Of a DNA stretch of 64,000 bases, positions 23,901-34,700 are shown piece by piece. Position 1 is the stretch's first letter, and each line of letters opens with the position of its first letter. A program made the position numbers and the translations under genes. The notes below the pieces were generated by a model. That model did no database searches. It saw nothing but the letters and a program-made list of their open reading frames with translations, and was not told where the DNA came from. The stretch is from Xanthomonas sp. DAR 35659 (lineage in GTDB: Bacteria; Pseudomonadota; Gammaproteobacteria; Xanthomonadales; Xanthomonadaceae): positions 2,594,001-2,658,000 of the forward strand of contig NZ_CP162488.1 in the NCBI RefSeq assembly GCF_041242975.1, read 5' to 3'.

Positions 23901-25755
23901 GGACGAACTGCGTGGCGGCATCGGCCAGGATGTAGGTCACTCTGTCGCGCGGATAGGCTGGATCCACGGGGACATACGCCGCCCCGGCCTGATGGACGGC
24001 GAGGATCGCCACCACCAGATCGACACCCGGTTGCAGATAGAGTGCGACGCGTCCACCGGGCTCCAGCCCCCTGTGCACCAGATACCGGCAGAGCCCCGCG
24101 GCGCGGAACGCGACATCGGCGTAGCTGTACTCGCGTCCGTCGCATTCGACGGCGATGGCCTCGGGCGCTTGCGCGGCGATGGCGGAGAAGCGGACATGCA
24201 GCGGTGCGCTGTCCACCTCGACCGCCGGTCCGCGCCCCGCGGCGCCGATGTGCGCCAGGTCGATGGCGGACAGGAACGGCAATGTCCCGAGGCGGGCGGC
24301 GGGATCGCCGGTCAACGCCTCAAGGACGGTCTCGAAGCCGCGTTGCAGGCGCAGGATGGTGGTCTCGTCGAACAAGGCGAGCGCATGGATCCAGCGCAGA
24401 TGCAGGCTGTCCGCGGCTTCGACCGCGGTGATCTCCAGGTCGTACTTGGCGCCCAGGGTGCCGCTGGGCAGTAGCTCGCAATGCAAACCGTCCAGTTCGA
24501 CGCCAGCGGCGCTGGCCGCCTGGAAGTCCAGCATGATCTGGAACACCGGAGCGTGGCTGGTGGAGCGCACCGGCACCAGTTCCTCCACGATGCGTTCGAA
24601 GGGCACCTCCTGGTGCTCGAATGCCTCCAGCAGCACGCGTCGCGTGGTGTCCAGGAGGCTGGCGACCGTGGACGATGGATCGATCCGGTTGCGCAAGATC
24701 AGCGGATTGACGAAGAAGCCGACCATGTCCTCCATTCCCGGGCGCGTGCGGCCCGAGGACGAGGTGCCGATGACGATGTCCGATTCGTTGCTCCAGCGCG
24801 CCAGCATCAGGGTCAGCGCGGCCTGCAGCACGCAGTAGAGCGTCGTGCCATGGTGCGATGCCGCCCGCCGCGCGGCGGCGACGATGACCGGAGAGATCGT
24901 CTGCAGGCACTCGCGCCCTTCATGCGACTGGATGCGCGGGCGCGGATGATCCAGGGGAAGCGCATGCACCACCGGGCTGTCGCGCAGTTGTCCACGCCAG
25001 TAGTCCAGATGCGCCGCTTCGTTGTTCCGGTGCTCCGGCGAGGCCAGCCAGCGGGCATGCGCGGCAGCGCTCATACGCAACGGCGGCAGGATCGTGGCCT
25101 GGTCATCGCCCGCGTTGTAGAGGGCCTGCAATTCCTTGATGAGCAGCGCGCAGGACCAGCCATCGGCGGCGATGTGGTGCATGCACAGGACCAGCACGTG
25201 GTGCTGCGCCGTCACCCGAATGAGATCCGCGCGAATCAGCAGGTCGTGCGACAGATCGAACGGCCTGGCGGCCAGCGCGGAGGCCAGCCGGATGGCTTCG
25301 GCGGCACTGTCATCGCCGGCTTCCAGCGCATGCTGCGCCAGCCGCAGCTCGTCCGTGCAGGCGACGGCGAAAATCTCGCCGTCGCGTTCGACCACGTTGG
25401 TGCGCAATGCCTCGTGCCGGCGCGCGATGCGCGACAGCGCCTGCGCCAGGCGCGGAACGTGCAGTTCACCGGTGAGCCGCACGATGAGCGGCACGTTGTA
25501 CATCGCGCCCGCCTGGGACAGGGTCTGTGCGAGCCACAGCCTGCGCATGTTCGGGGTCAGCGCAGGCGCGCCGCTTGCGGCATCGTGTTCCGCGGAAAGC
25601 GCGGCGATCAACGCATCGCGGTGCAGCCGGATCAGCGCGGCGATCTCGGGCGTGATGACGCCGGCGGCGGCACGGGTCTTGAGCTTGCCGTCGTCCAGAT
25701 ACGTCTCGACTCCCATCGAGGAAAGCTGGCGCAGCAGATCCTTCGCTGATTGCAT
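17938..25755 (-). CDS. Hybrid NRPS-PKS subunit D: C-A-T-KS-AT-KR-T
   Basis: Hybrid megasynthase of 2,605 residues. Order: TubC-like docking domain; C (HHIAADGWS near 191); A (YTSGSTGRPKG near 668; code DATKVGEVGK, Asn); T (GANSL near 1064); type I ketosynthase with Cys in TACSTS near 1297 and His in ETHGTGTPLGD near 1434 and NIGHLDAA near 1469; acyltransferase with GHSLGEY near 1736 and a HAFH segment typical of malonyl-CoA specificity; ketoreductase with GGTGRIG near 2262 and YAAAN near 2400; and a carrier domain with GGDSL near 2534. There is no dehydratase or enoylreductase, so the module should add two carbons and leave a beta-hydroxyl. ATG at 25755 starts the docking domain, four bases after the subunit C stop, with GGAG about ten bases upstream; longer in-frame starts lie inside subunit C. 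It hands a hydroxyacyl chain to the A-less module of subunit E. Confidence 0.95.
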   Translation of the reverse strand: MQSAKDLLRQLSSMGVETYLDDGKLKTRAAAGVITPEIAALIRLHRDALIAALSAEHDAASGAPALTPNMRRLWLAQTLSQAGAMYNVPLIVRLTGELHVPRLAQALSRIARRHEALRTNVVERDGEIFAVACTDELRLAQHALEAGDDSAAEAIRLASALAARPFDLSHDLLIRADLIRVTAQHHVLVLCMHHIAADGWSCALLIKELQALYNAGDDQATILPPLRMSAAAHARWLASPEHRNNEAAHLDYWRGQLRDSPVVHALPLDHPRPRIQSHEGRECLQTISPVIVAAARRAASHHGTTLYCVLQAALTLMLARWSNESDIVIGTSSSGRTRPGMEDMVGFFVNPLILRNRIDPSSTVASLLDTTRRVLLEAFEHQEVPFERIVEELVPVRSTSHAPVFQIMLDFQAASAAGVELDGLHCELLPSGTLGAKYDLEITAVEAADSLHLRWIHALALFDETTILRLQRGFETVLEALTGDPAARLGTLPFLSAIDLAHIGAAGRGPAVEVDSAPLHVRFSAIAAQAPEAIAVECDGREYSYADVAFRAAGLCRYLVHRGLEPGGRVALYLQPGVDLVVAILAVHQAGAAYVPVDPAYPRDRVTYILADAATQFVLCGGRDLEADWPQTQQVVAVDQVALHPAHPAHPDTAASTQQQADRAAYVLYTSGSTGRPKGAVISHAALNNYLAHARTYLREDMRGAVVSSSIGFDATITSLLTPLLAGQRVKLLGSDLDAVFRGLEEHLFDDAHAWLFKITPAHLSALGHACAGRAASMARHVLVIGGEQLDYAVLHQWRSRWLPRATYVNEYGPTETVVGCSVFTIDAHSGDLPTTGPVAIGRPIGNVGMYAVNDGRLAPPGTAGELHITGAGLAEGYLNLPAVSAERFIQLADVEQGARAYRSGDLVRLRHDGNFEFIRRLDDQVKIRGYRIEIGEIESALRRLPGVREAAVVVQGDAAQRQLVAFVQTDPDDAQDVRHGLRQQLAASLPEYMVPTLFERVAQLPLTVNGKVDKAALPRVQRSGPGSAEAAMPRSQLEAALVAVWKDVVGHDAIGVHDNFLDAGANSLLFVRLRAEIQSRLGHALDITAFFEHPSIAALAMHLDPQAARAAVMAQGSPDAPHAGRNPQAPIAIVAMAGRFPDAGDPDALWSNLRAGHEALATFSQAELQANGIAAAVAADPAFVASAALLEDVQSFDAGYFRMTPREAEILDPQHRVLMELAVEALESAGYGNGAQARHCGVFVGCGESTYLANNLLSNMRLVRDLGLAVMHANSNHYLATRIAYKLDLTGPAINIATACSTSLVAVHQAVASLRRGECAMALAGGAGISEFGPSGYLHQEGGIESPDGHCRAFDAQAQGTRGGNGAGLVLLKRLEDAQRDRDPVLAVIVGSASNNDGAHKAGYTAPSVSGQVAVIQAALQDAGLQARDIQYVETHGTGTPLGDPVEYRALRKVFDGAAADSCVLGTLKPNIGHLDAAAGVAGLIKAVQVVRHGEFPPCLHYAAPNPLMDMARTPFRFPQQVQAWTPQDGAPRRAGISAFGIGGSNVHVIIEQAPPLPARPQPTTRPQILPLSALTPTALDAAIAALRTRLVAAPEQSLADIAFTLQEGRQAHAWRTFVVAEEMDDAAAGLARLAQAGVRERADGTSAAVFLFPGQGAQYAGMGLQLLDVAPRYTQAFEACRTLVKQHAGFDLRALLAGDEERLRATSVAQPLLFTVCHAAAAELMGSGVVPDAMLGHSLGEYVAACIAGVFSLEDAVRLICARARCMEQSPPGAMLAVAAAAEHTRHLVASGTLALAALNGADSHVLSGPHAAIGQAEAALDGAGIAHRRLQTSHAFHSPMMDAAAQGLRAVLATIPLQPPRHAFVSNLTGTFITAEQACDPEYWVAHMLAPVKFEQGVQTLCAHLAATNSRAVFIEAGPGNALGNLVRRHRDAAGAVVLSCMRGAQDATSDARHWKQALGRLWSAGLAIDWSSLRGTEQPRRIALPTYRFDRARHWLAPRAPLATAAAASGTRSTEARDWFYVPQWRLVPNLGDAGADDATLADAWVVLADDLGLGDALSRRIAAHGGILLADQGGDGSTTFPDDARREALLQDLDGRPSVAIVCLWPLHAVTAMDEHARFAQDQRRVLYPLLRLLQAINDRHPRLAVQLAVVTDRALRVTGTELMRPALATLRGLCRVATQELPQMSCRLIDIDASALADDSQRERMAIRLWREMTCATGVPELALRGNTRWLKQYRPLAEVAPAPSPMRLRRGGHYLITGGTGRIGMVLATWLTQQFDARVSLLGRREPASAALTDAGGGIRFLHADVGDRQALAAALDAAEQAFGPVAGVIHAAGVVADALLPLAQTDETACAIHFLPKVAGLMNLESVLRGRDVDFCLVMSSLAIELGGLGFTAYAAANAFADAFVQQLRNQGHEQWFSVAWDGWNFGADTTPGTAHAMRPEEGLRAFAVAMGHCDQPCLINSTADLDARFARWVGSLADVSAGGDARDPADASQAALPPSTERAVAALWQDVLGIHPIDPHANFFELGGDSLIATRLVAKIRARFNVADRVFSLSEFFANPTVAHIATRIDGLSVTDRSSSMRDALRATQTVEEGEF

Positions 25756-25759
25756 GTCG

Positions 25760-28700
25760 CTACCACTCCAGTTCTTCATGAACCACGTTGCCCGTGGTGC
25801 GGTCGGCCTGCGTGCCGGCGGCCCGCTCGTGCCTGTCGTCGATGTGACGCGCGAGATGCACGAGGCTCTGCTGCTCGAACACATCCTTCAATTGCAATGC
25901 GTCCGGCCAGCGCTGATTGACCGCCAGGATCATGCGCGTGGCCAGCAACGAGTGGCCGCCCAGGCGGAAGAAGTTGTCGTCGGCGCCGACCGGCGCGTCG
26001 CGCTCCAGCAGTTCCTGCCACAGCTGGGCCAGGGCCAGTTCGGTGGCGGTGGCGGGCGCGCGGTATGGGGTCGCGTCGGCCACGTCCAGCATTGGCAACG
26101 CCGCGCGGTCGACCTTGCCGTTGCCGGTGAGCGGCAGCTGCGCCAGCACACCCAGCGCCGACGGCCGCATGTACTCGGCCAGCGTCTGCGCCAGCGCTTG
26201 CTGCAGCGCTGCGCACAGCGCCGCCTGCGCCTCGGCGGGCACGGCACTGGCCACGAACGCCACGATCCGCCGGCGCTCGCCTTCGCCCTGCAGCAGCGCC
26301 ACCGCATCGCTCACCCGCGGGTCCTCGCGCAACCGCGACTCGATCTCGCCCAGTTCGATCCGGTAGCCGCGCAGCTTGACCTGCGCATCGCGCCGGCCCA
26401 GGTACTCCAGTTCGCCGTCGCGGCCGCAGCGCACCAGATCGCCGCTGTGGTACAGCCGTTCGCTGCGCCCGTCGTGCAACCGGTGCACGCGGAAGCGTGC
26501 GGCGGTCTGCGCTTCCAGGCGCTGGTAGCCCTCGGTGACGCCGTCGCCGCCGATGCACAGTTCCCCCACCGCGCCCACCGGCACCGGTTGATCCAGTGCG
26601 TTGCGCACATACAGGCGGGTATTCTGGATCGGCCGGCCGATCGCCACCGCATGCCCGCCGCGCTGCAGGTCCTGCGGTCCGCGCACCGTGTACACAGAGC
26701 AACCGACGACCGTCTCGGTCGGGCCATACTCGTTCACGTAGACGGCCAGCGGCAGACGTTCGCGCTGCCAGCGGGCCACGGTCGCCTTGGTCAGTTGCTC
26801 GCCGCCGATCACCAGGCAATGGCGGCGTTGCATGGCGCTGTCGCCGCCGCCATGGGCGGCGAACACGCCATCCAGGTGCGCCGGCGTCAGCTTGAACAGC
26901 CAGTCGCGGCCGTCCTCGAACAGGTAATGGCCCAGGCCGTCGAACAGGGCCGCGGCCTCGGTGGGCAACAGCACCAGGCAGCGCCCTGCCAGCAGCGGGA
27001 CGAACAACGTGGTCACCGTGGCATCGAAGCTCAGCGGCGTGCCCATCACCGCGCCGTGGTGGTGGGGCTGCAGGTAGCCGCGCGCGTGATCGAGGTAGTT
27101 CACCACGCCGCGGTGCGGCACCCGCACGCCCTTGGGCTGGCCGGTGGAGCCGGAGGTGTAGATCAGGTAGGCCAGCTGGCGCGGGTCTTCCTCGGCGTCC
27201 GGGGCGACGTCGGGCCAGGACGACAAGGCTTGCATGTCGTCCAGGCACAGCGTCCACGGCGCCAGGGCACGGCCGCGCTCGGCCAGCGCGGCGACGGTCA
27301 GCACCTGTTCGACCCCGCTGTCGCTGCACATGTAGGCCAGACGCGCATCGGGATGATCCGGTTCCAGCGGCAGATAGGCGCCGGCGGCCTTGAGGATCGC
27401 CAGCACGCCCACCACCTGCTCCAGCGAACGCCCGACATGCAGGCCGACCACCCGGCCCGGCCCGACCCCCTGCGCCCGCAGCGCCTGCGCGGCGCGGTCG
27501 GACCATGCATCCAGCGCGGCATAGCTCAGTTGACGCGTGCCGTCGGTGACGGCCAGCGCCTGCGGGGTCCGCTGCGCCTGCTGCCGGAACAGTGCATGCA
27601 CGCAGCGCTCGCGCGGATAGTCGCGCGCGGTGGCGTTCCAGGCGTCCCAGCGGGCGTGTTCCTGGGCGTCCATCATCGGCAACGCGAACACCGGCGTGGC
27701 CGGTGCGTCCAGCACCGCCTCCAGCAGCGCGGCATAGTGCCGCGCCACCTGTTCGATGCTCTGCGCATCGAACAGGTCCGTGGCGTACTGCCAGCTCAGC
27801 TGCAGTGCGCCTTCGTGTTCCCAGGCGGTCAGTTCCAGGTCGTACTTGCTGGTCTGCGCGGCATGGGCGATGCCCTCGATGCGCAGGCCCGGCAGTTGCA
27901 GCCGCCGTTGCGGCGTGTTCTGCAGGGTGAACAGGATCTGGAACAGCGGGCTGTGGCCCAGGCTGCGCTCCACCTGCAGCCGCTCGACCACCTTGTCGAA
28001 GGGCACGGCCTGCTCGCCGTAGGCATCGATCACCGTGGCGCGGGTGGCACGCAGCAGCGTATCGAAGGCCATCGTCGGCGCCAGTTGCGTGCGCAGCGCG
28101 AGGTTGTTGACGAAACAGCCGATCAGCGGCTCGACCTCGCGGTGCAGGCGTCCGGCCACCGGAGTGCCGATCACCACGTCGTGCTGATCGCTGTAGCGTG
28201 CCACCAGCAGGGCCAGTACCGCTTCCAGCAGCATGAACGGGGTGACGTCGTGCGCATGGCAGAACCCACGCACGCGCACCATCAGGGCCGCCGGCAACGC
28301 GCTGCGCAGGTTGGCGCCCTGCCCCGACATGCGCGTGGGGCGTGGGCGATCGCCCGGCAGCGTACTCAGGTCCGGGGCGCCGGCAAGTTGCGCGCTCCAC
28401 CACGCCAGGCCGTCGGCCAGCGCCGGGGCCTGCGCCTGCTGCCACAGCGCGTAGTCGGCGTACTGGATCGGCAGCGCCGGCAACTGCGGCGGTTGGCCTT
28501 GGCCGATCGCGGTGTACAGCTGGACGAACTCGTCGACCAGCACATCCAGCGACCAGCCATCGGCGGCGATGTGATGCACGGTCAGCACCAGCACGTGCGC
28601 CTCGTCGGCCAAGGCCACCAGCGTCGCACGCAGCATCGGATCCGCAGACAGGTCGATATCGATGTCGACGGCGGCGCGCACGTGTTCGTCCAGGCGCGCC

Positions 28701-31700
28701 TGCTGCTCGTCCGGGACGCAGGCACGCAGGTCCCGGTAGCCGCTCAACGCGAACGGCGCGCACGGCTGTATCCGCTGCAGCACGCTTCCATCCGCATGCT
28801 CGTGGTACGTGGTGCGAAGCACCTCATGACGGCGGACGATCGCGTCCAGGGCCGCGACCAGTGCGTCCATGTCGAGCCTGCCGAGGATCTTCACGGGCAA
28901 GGCGATGTTGTACTGGCGGCTCCCGCCCGAGAGCCGGTCGATGAACCAAAGGCGTTGTTGCGCGTAAGAGAGCGGCGCCGCGGTCGGCGTTGCCCTGCGC
29001 TGGATCGGCGCCACCTCGGGCAGGTCGCGTGCGCGCTGCTCGTCGGCCCGTGCCGCCAGTTCCGCGAGCGTCTGCGACTTGAATGCGTCGGCGATGCCGA
29101 GCGTGATCGCATAGCGCTGATTGACCGCCAGGATCATGCGCGTGGCCAGCAACGAGTGGCCGCCCAGGCGGAAGAAGTTGTCGTCGGCGCCGACCGGCGC
29201 GTCGCGCTCCAGCAGTTCCTGCCACAGCTGGGCCAGGGCCAGTTCGGTGGCGGTGGCGGGCGCGCGGTATGGGGTCGCGTCGGCCACGTCCAGCATTGGC
29301 AACGCCGCGCGGTCGACCTTGCCGTTGCCGGTGAGCGGCAGCTGCGCCAGCACACCCAGCGCCGACGGCCGCATGTACTCGGCCAGCGTCTGCGCCAGCG
29401 CTTGCTGCAGCGCTGCGCACAGCGCCGCCTGCGCCTCGGCGGGCACGGCACTGGCCACGAACGCCACGATCCGCCGGCGCTCGCCTTCGCCCTGCAGCAG
29501 CGCCACCGCATCGCTCACCCGCGGGTCCTCGCGCAACCGCGACTCGATCTCGCCCAGTTCGATCCGGTAGCCGCGCAGCTTGACCTGCGCATCGCGCCGG
29601 CCCAGGTACTCCAGTTCGCCGTCGCGGCCGCAGCGCACCAGATCGCCGCTGTGGTACAGCCGTTCGCTGCGCCCGTCGTGCAACCGGTGCACGCGGAAGC
29701 GTGCGGCGGTCTGCGCTTCCAGGCGCTGGTAGCCCTCGGTGACGCCGTCGCCGCCGATGCACAGTTCCCCCACCGCGCCCACCGGCACCGGTTGATCCAG
29801 TGCGTTGCGCACATACAGGCGGGTATTCTGGATCGGCCGGCCGATCGCCACCGCATGCCCGCCGCGCTGCAGGTCCTGCGGTCCGCGCACCGTGTACACA
29901 GAGCAACCGACGACCGTCTCGGTCGGGCCATACTCGTTCACGTAGACGGCCAGCGGCAGACGTTCGCGCTGCCAGCGGGCCACGGTCGCCTTGGTCAGTT
30001 GCTCGCCGCCGATCACCAGGCAATGGCGGCGTTGCATGGCGCTGTCGCCGCCGCCATGGGCGGCGAACACGCCATCCAGGTGCGCCGGCGTCAGCTTGAA
30101 CAGCCAGTCGCGGCCGTCCTCGAACAGGTAATGGCCCAGGCCGTCGAACAGGGCCGCGGCCTCGGTGGGCAACAGCACCAGGCAGCGCCCTGCCAGCAGC
30201 GGGACGAACAACGTGGTCACCGTGGCATCGAAGCTCAGCGGCGTGCCCATCACCGCGCCGTGGTGGTGGGGCTGCAGGTAGCCGCGCGCGTGATCGAGGT
30301 AGTTCACCACGCCGCGGTGCGGCACCCGCACGCCCTTGGGCTGGCCGGTGGAGCCGGAGGTGTAGATCAGGTAGGCCAGCTGGCGCGGGTCTTCCTCGGC
30401 GTCCGGGGCGACGTCGGGCCAGGACGACAAGGCTTGCATGTCGTCCAGGCACAGCGTCCACGGCGCCAGGGCACGGCCGCGCTCGGCCAGCGCGGCGACG
30501 GTCAGCACCTGTTCGACCCCGCTGTCGCTGCACATGTAGGCCAGACGCGCATCGGGATGATCCGGTTCCAGCGGCAGATAGGCGCCGGCGGCCTTGAGGA
30601 TCGCCAGCACGCCCACCACCTGCTCCAGCGAACGCCCGACATGCAGGCCGACCACCCGGCCCGGCCCGACCCCCTGCGCCCGCAGCGCCTGCGCGGCGCG
30701 GTCGGACCATGCATCCAGCGCGGCATAGCTCAGTTGACGCGTGCCGTCGGTGACGGCCAGCGCCTGCGGGGTCCGCTGCGCCTGCTGCCGGAACAGTGCA
30801 TGCACGCAGCGCTCGCGCGGATAGTCGCGCGCGGTGGCGTTCCAGGCGTCCCAGCGGGCGTGTTCCTGGGCGTCCATCATCGGCAACGCGAACACCGGCG
30901 TGGCCGGTGCGTCCAGCACCGCCTCCAGCAGCGCGGCATAGTGCCGCGCCACCTGTTCGATGCTCTGCGCATCGAACAGGTCCGTGGCGTACTGCCAGCT
31001 CAGCTGCAGTGCGCCTTCGTGTTCCCAGGCGGTCAGTTCCAGGTCGTACTTGCTGGTCTGCGCGGCATGGGCGATGCCCTCGATGCGCAGGCCCGGCAGT
31101 TGCAGCCGCCGTTGCGGCGTGTTCTGCAGGGTGAACAGGATCTGGAACAGCGGGCTGTGGCCCAGGCTGCGCTCCACCTGCAGCCGCTCGACCACCTTGT
31201 CGAAGGGCACGGCCTGCTCGCCGTAGGCATCGATCACCGTGGCGCGGGTGGCACGCAGCAGCGTATCGAAGGCCATCGTCGGCGCCAGTTGCGTGCGCAG
31301 CGCGAGGTTGTTGACGAAACAGCCGATCAGCGGCTCGACCTCGCGGTGCAGGCGTCCGGCCACCGGAGTGCCGATCACCACGTCGTGCTGATCGCTGTAG
31401 CGTGCCACCAGCAGGGCCAGTACCGCTTCCAGCAGCATGAACGGGGTGACGTCGTGCGCATGGCAGAACCCACGCACGCGCACCATCAGGGCCGCCGGCA
31501 ACGCGCTGCGCAGGTTGGCGCCCTGCCCCGACATGCGCGTGGGGCGTGGGCGATCGCCCGGCAGCGTACTCAGGTCCGGGGCGCCGGCAAGTTGCGCGCT
31601 CCACCACGCCAGGCCGTCGGCCAGCGCCGGGGCCTGCGCCTGCTGCCACAGCGCGTAGTCGGCGTACTGGATCGGCAGCGCCGGCAGCTGCGGCGGTTGG

Positions 31701-34700
31701 CCCTGGCCGATCGCGGTGTACAGCTGGACGAACTCGTCGACCAGCACATCCAGCGACCAGCCATCGGCGGCGATGTGGTGCACGGTCAGCACCAGCACGT
31801 GCGCCTCGTCGGCCAAGGCCACCAGCGTCGCACGCAGCATCGGATCGGAGGAGAGGTCGAAGGGCCGCGCCTCCGCTTCGGCGATCAGCCGGACCAGGCG
31901 CGATTCGTGGTCCCCGGCAGGTTCGCTCGACCAGTCCAGCACGTCGAGCCGGGCACCGCCGTGCGGATGGATCTGTTGCCAGGCGCCATCGGTGTCGACA
32001 TGGTAGGTCGTGCGCAGGATCTCGTGCCGCTGCTGTATCCGCGCAAGGGCGCCCTCCAGCGCCTCCACGCGCAGGCGACCATGCAGCCGCAGCGCCGTGC
32101 CGATTCCGTAGCGCCCGTCGCCATCGGCACCCGTGGACACGAACCACAGGCGCTGTTGCGCCGCGGACAGGGGCAGTCGCTCGGGGCGCATGCCGGCGCG
32201 CGGGCCAGACGCGGATGTCCGCGGTCTGGACGCGATCAGCGCGGCCTGCGCGCGGATGGTCGGGTATTGGAAGATCTCGCGCAGCGACAGCTCGACGCCG
32301 AACGCATCGCGGATCGCGGACACCAGGCGCGTGGCGAGCAATGAGTGCCCGCCCGCCTCGAAGTAGTCCACGGTCGTGCTGATGCGCTCATGGCCAAGAA
32401 GCGCGCTCCAGACCGCCTGCAGGCGCGCCTCGGTGTCGGTTTCGGCATCGGTATGGGCGCGACGATGGAAGGCGCCGGCTTTCGGCGCCGGCAGCGCATT
32501 GCGGTCGATCTTGCCGTTGGGAGTGATCGGCAGGCGCGCCAGGACCACGAAGGCCGAGGGCATCATGTAGCCGGTCAGCTCCCGCGCCAGCGCCGCCTTG
32601 CAGGCCAGCAGCCAGGCATCCTCGTCCTGCGGTGGCGTGTGCGGCACCACGTAGGCCGCCAGGAACGGCTCGGCATTGGCCGGCGCATGCAGCGTCACCG
32701 CCGCCTCGCGCACATCCTCCAGGGCCACCAGTTGGGCCTCGATCTCGCCCAACTCCACGCGATGGCCGCGGATCTTCACCTGCGCATCGCAGCGGCCCAC
32801 GTACAGCAACTCGCCGCTGTCCAGCCAGCGCACCAGGTCGCCGGTGCGGTAGACCCGCTCGCCCTCGGCCAGCGTCACGAAGCGCTCGGCGGTCAGTTCC
32901 TCGCGGCCCAGGTAGCCACGGCTCACCCCGTCGCCACCGATCAGCAGCTCGCCCTGCACCCCGATGGCCACCGGCCGCAGCGCGGCGTCGACCACGTACA
33001 GGCGGGTGTTCGCCACCGGCCGGCCGATGGTGACGGCCCGGCCGCCGCCCAACGGCGCCGACGAGGACCAGATCGTGGTTTCGGTGGGGCCGTACAGGTT
33101 CACCAGCCGCGCCCGGGTGTGTTGCTCCAGCCGCTCCACCAGCGGTGCCGGACAGGCCTCGCCCCCCACCATCAGCAGCCGCAGCCCGGCCAGTGCCTGG
33201 CAGAACTCCGGCAGCTCCATGTACATGCGCAGCAGCGAGGGCGTGCACTGCAGATGGGTCACCTGGTGCTGCGCCATCAGCGCCGCGAACGCATGCCCCG
33301 GTTCGGCATGCCGCTGATGGTCGCCCACCACCACGGTGAAGCCCTGCGCCAGCGGGCACAGCAGCTCCAGGAGGGAGATGTCGAACGAGCACGCGGTGAC
33401 CGCCAGCCACACGCCCTGCTCCAGGTCCAGGCACTGGCGCATGGCCGCATGGAAGTTGGCCAACTGGCGGTGCTCGACCATCACCCCCTTCGGACGGCCG
33501 GTCGATCCGGAGGTATAGATCACGTAGGCCAGGTCGCTGCCCTGCGGCTGTACCGCGGCGCAGGCGGCATCGGCGTTGGCATCCAACGCCATGTCCGGCG
33601 CATCCTCCACCAACAGTACGTCCACGTTCGCCGACAACGCGGCCACCTGCCCGGCCAGGCCGGCCTCGGTCAGCACCAGTTGCAGGCCGCTGTCCTCCAG
33701 CACATACGCCAGGCGCGCGGCCGGGTAGCCCGGATCCAGCGGCACATAGGCCGCGCCTGCGCGGTGGATGCCCAGCAGCGCCACCGGCAGGTCCACGCTG
33801 CGCGGCAGGTACACCCCGACCAGACTGCCCGCGCCGATGCCACGGCCGCGCAACCGCTGCGCCAGGCCATCGGCGCGCGCCAGCAGCGTCCGGTAGTCCA
33901 GCCGCGTGCGGCCATCGGCCAGCGCCGTCGCATCCGGCGTGCGCCGCGCCTGCGCGGCGATCAGCGCCGGCAACGGCGTCTCCGCCACCGCCAGCGCGGT
34001 GGCGTTCCAGTGCGCCAGTTGCGCCCGGTCCGCGGCGGTGAGCGTCGACAAAGCCGACAGCGGCTGCCGATCGTCGGCCACCACCGCCAACGCCAGTTCG
34101 CGCAGGCCGGCGGCCAGGCGCGCCACCGTGGCCGCGTTGAACAAGGCGCTGGCATAGCTCCACTGCAGCGTCAGCGCCGCCTCGCGCTCCTGCACCGTCA
34201 GTTCCAGGTCGAAGCGGACGTTGTGGGTGCGCGTCAGCAACGGTTCCACCTGCAGCCCGTCCAGTTGCAGGCGCTGCTGCTCGTAGTTCTGGAACGCCAG
34301 GAAGACCTGGATCAACGGCGCATGGCTCAGGTTGCGCTCGACCTGCAGCGTCTCCACCAGCAGCTCGAACGGTACGTCCTGATGGGCGAACACCTCCGCC
34401 GCCTGCGCCTTGTGCGTCTCCAGCAGGTCGGCGAAGGTGGCCTCCCACGCCAGCGCGTGGCGGAACACCAGCGTATTGGCGAAGAAGCCGATCAGCGCCC
34501 CGGTGCCGGGCTGGTTGCGGCCGGCCGCCGGCACGCCCAGCACGATGTCGTGCTGTCCGGAGTGCTTGCCCAGCAGCACCGCGAGCAGGGCCTTGACCAC
34601 CACGAACATCGTGCAGCCGTGCCGCTGCGCCAGGCCCTGCAGGCCCGCATGCAGCGCGCCCTCGAGCACCTGCGGATGCACCGCGCCGCGATGATCCGGC

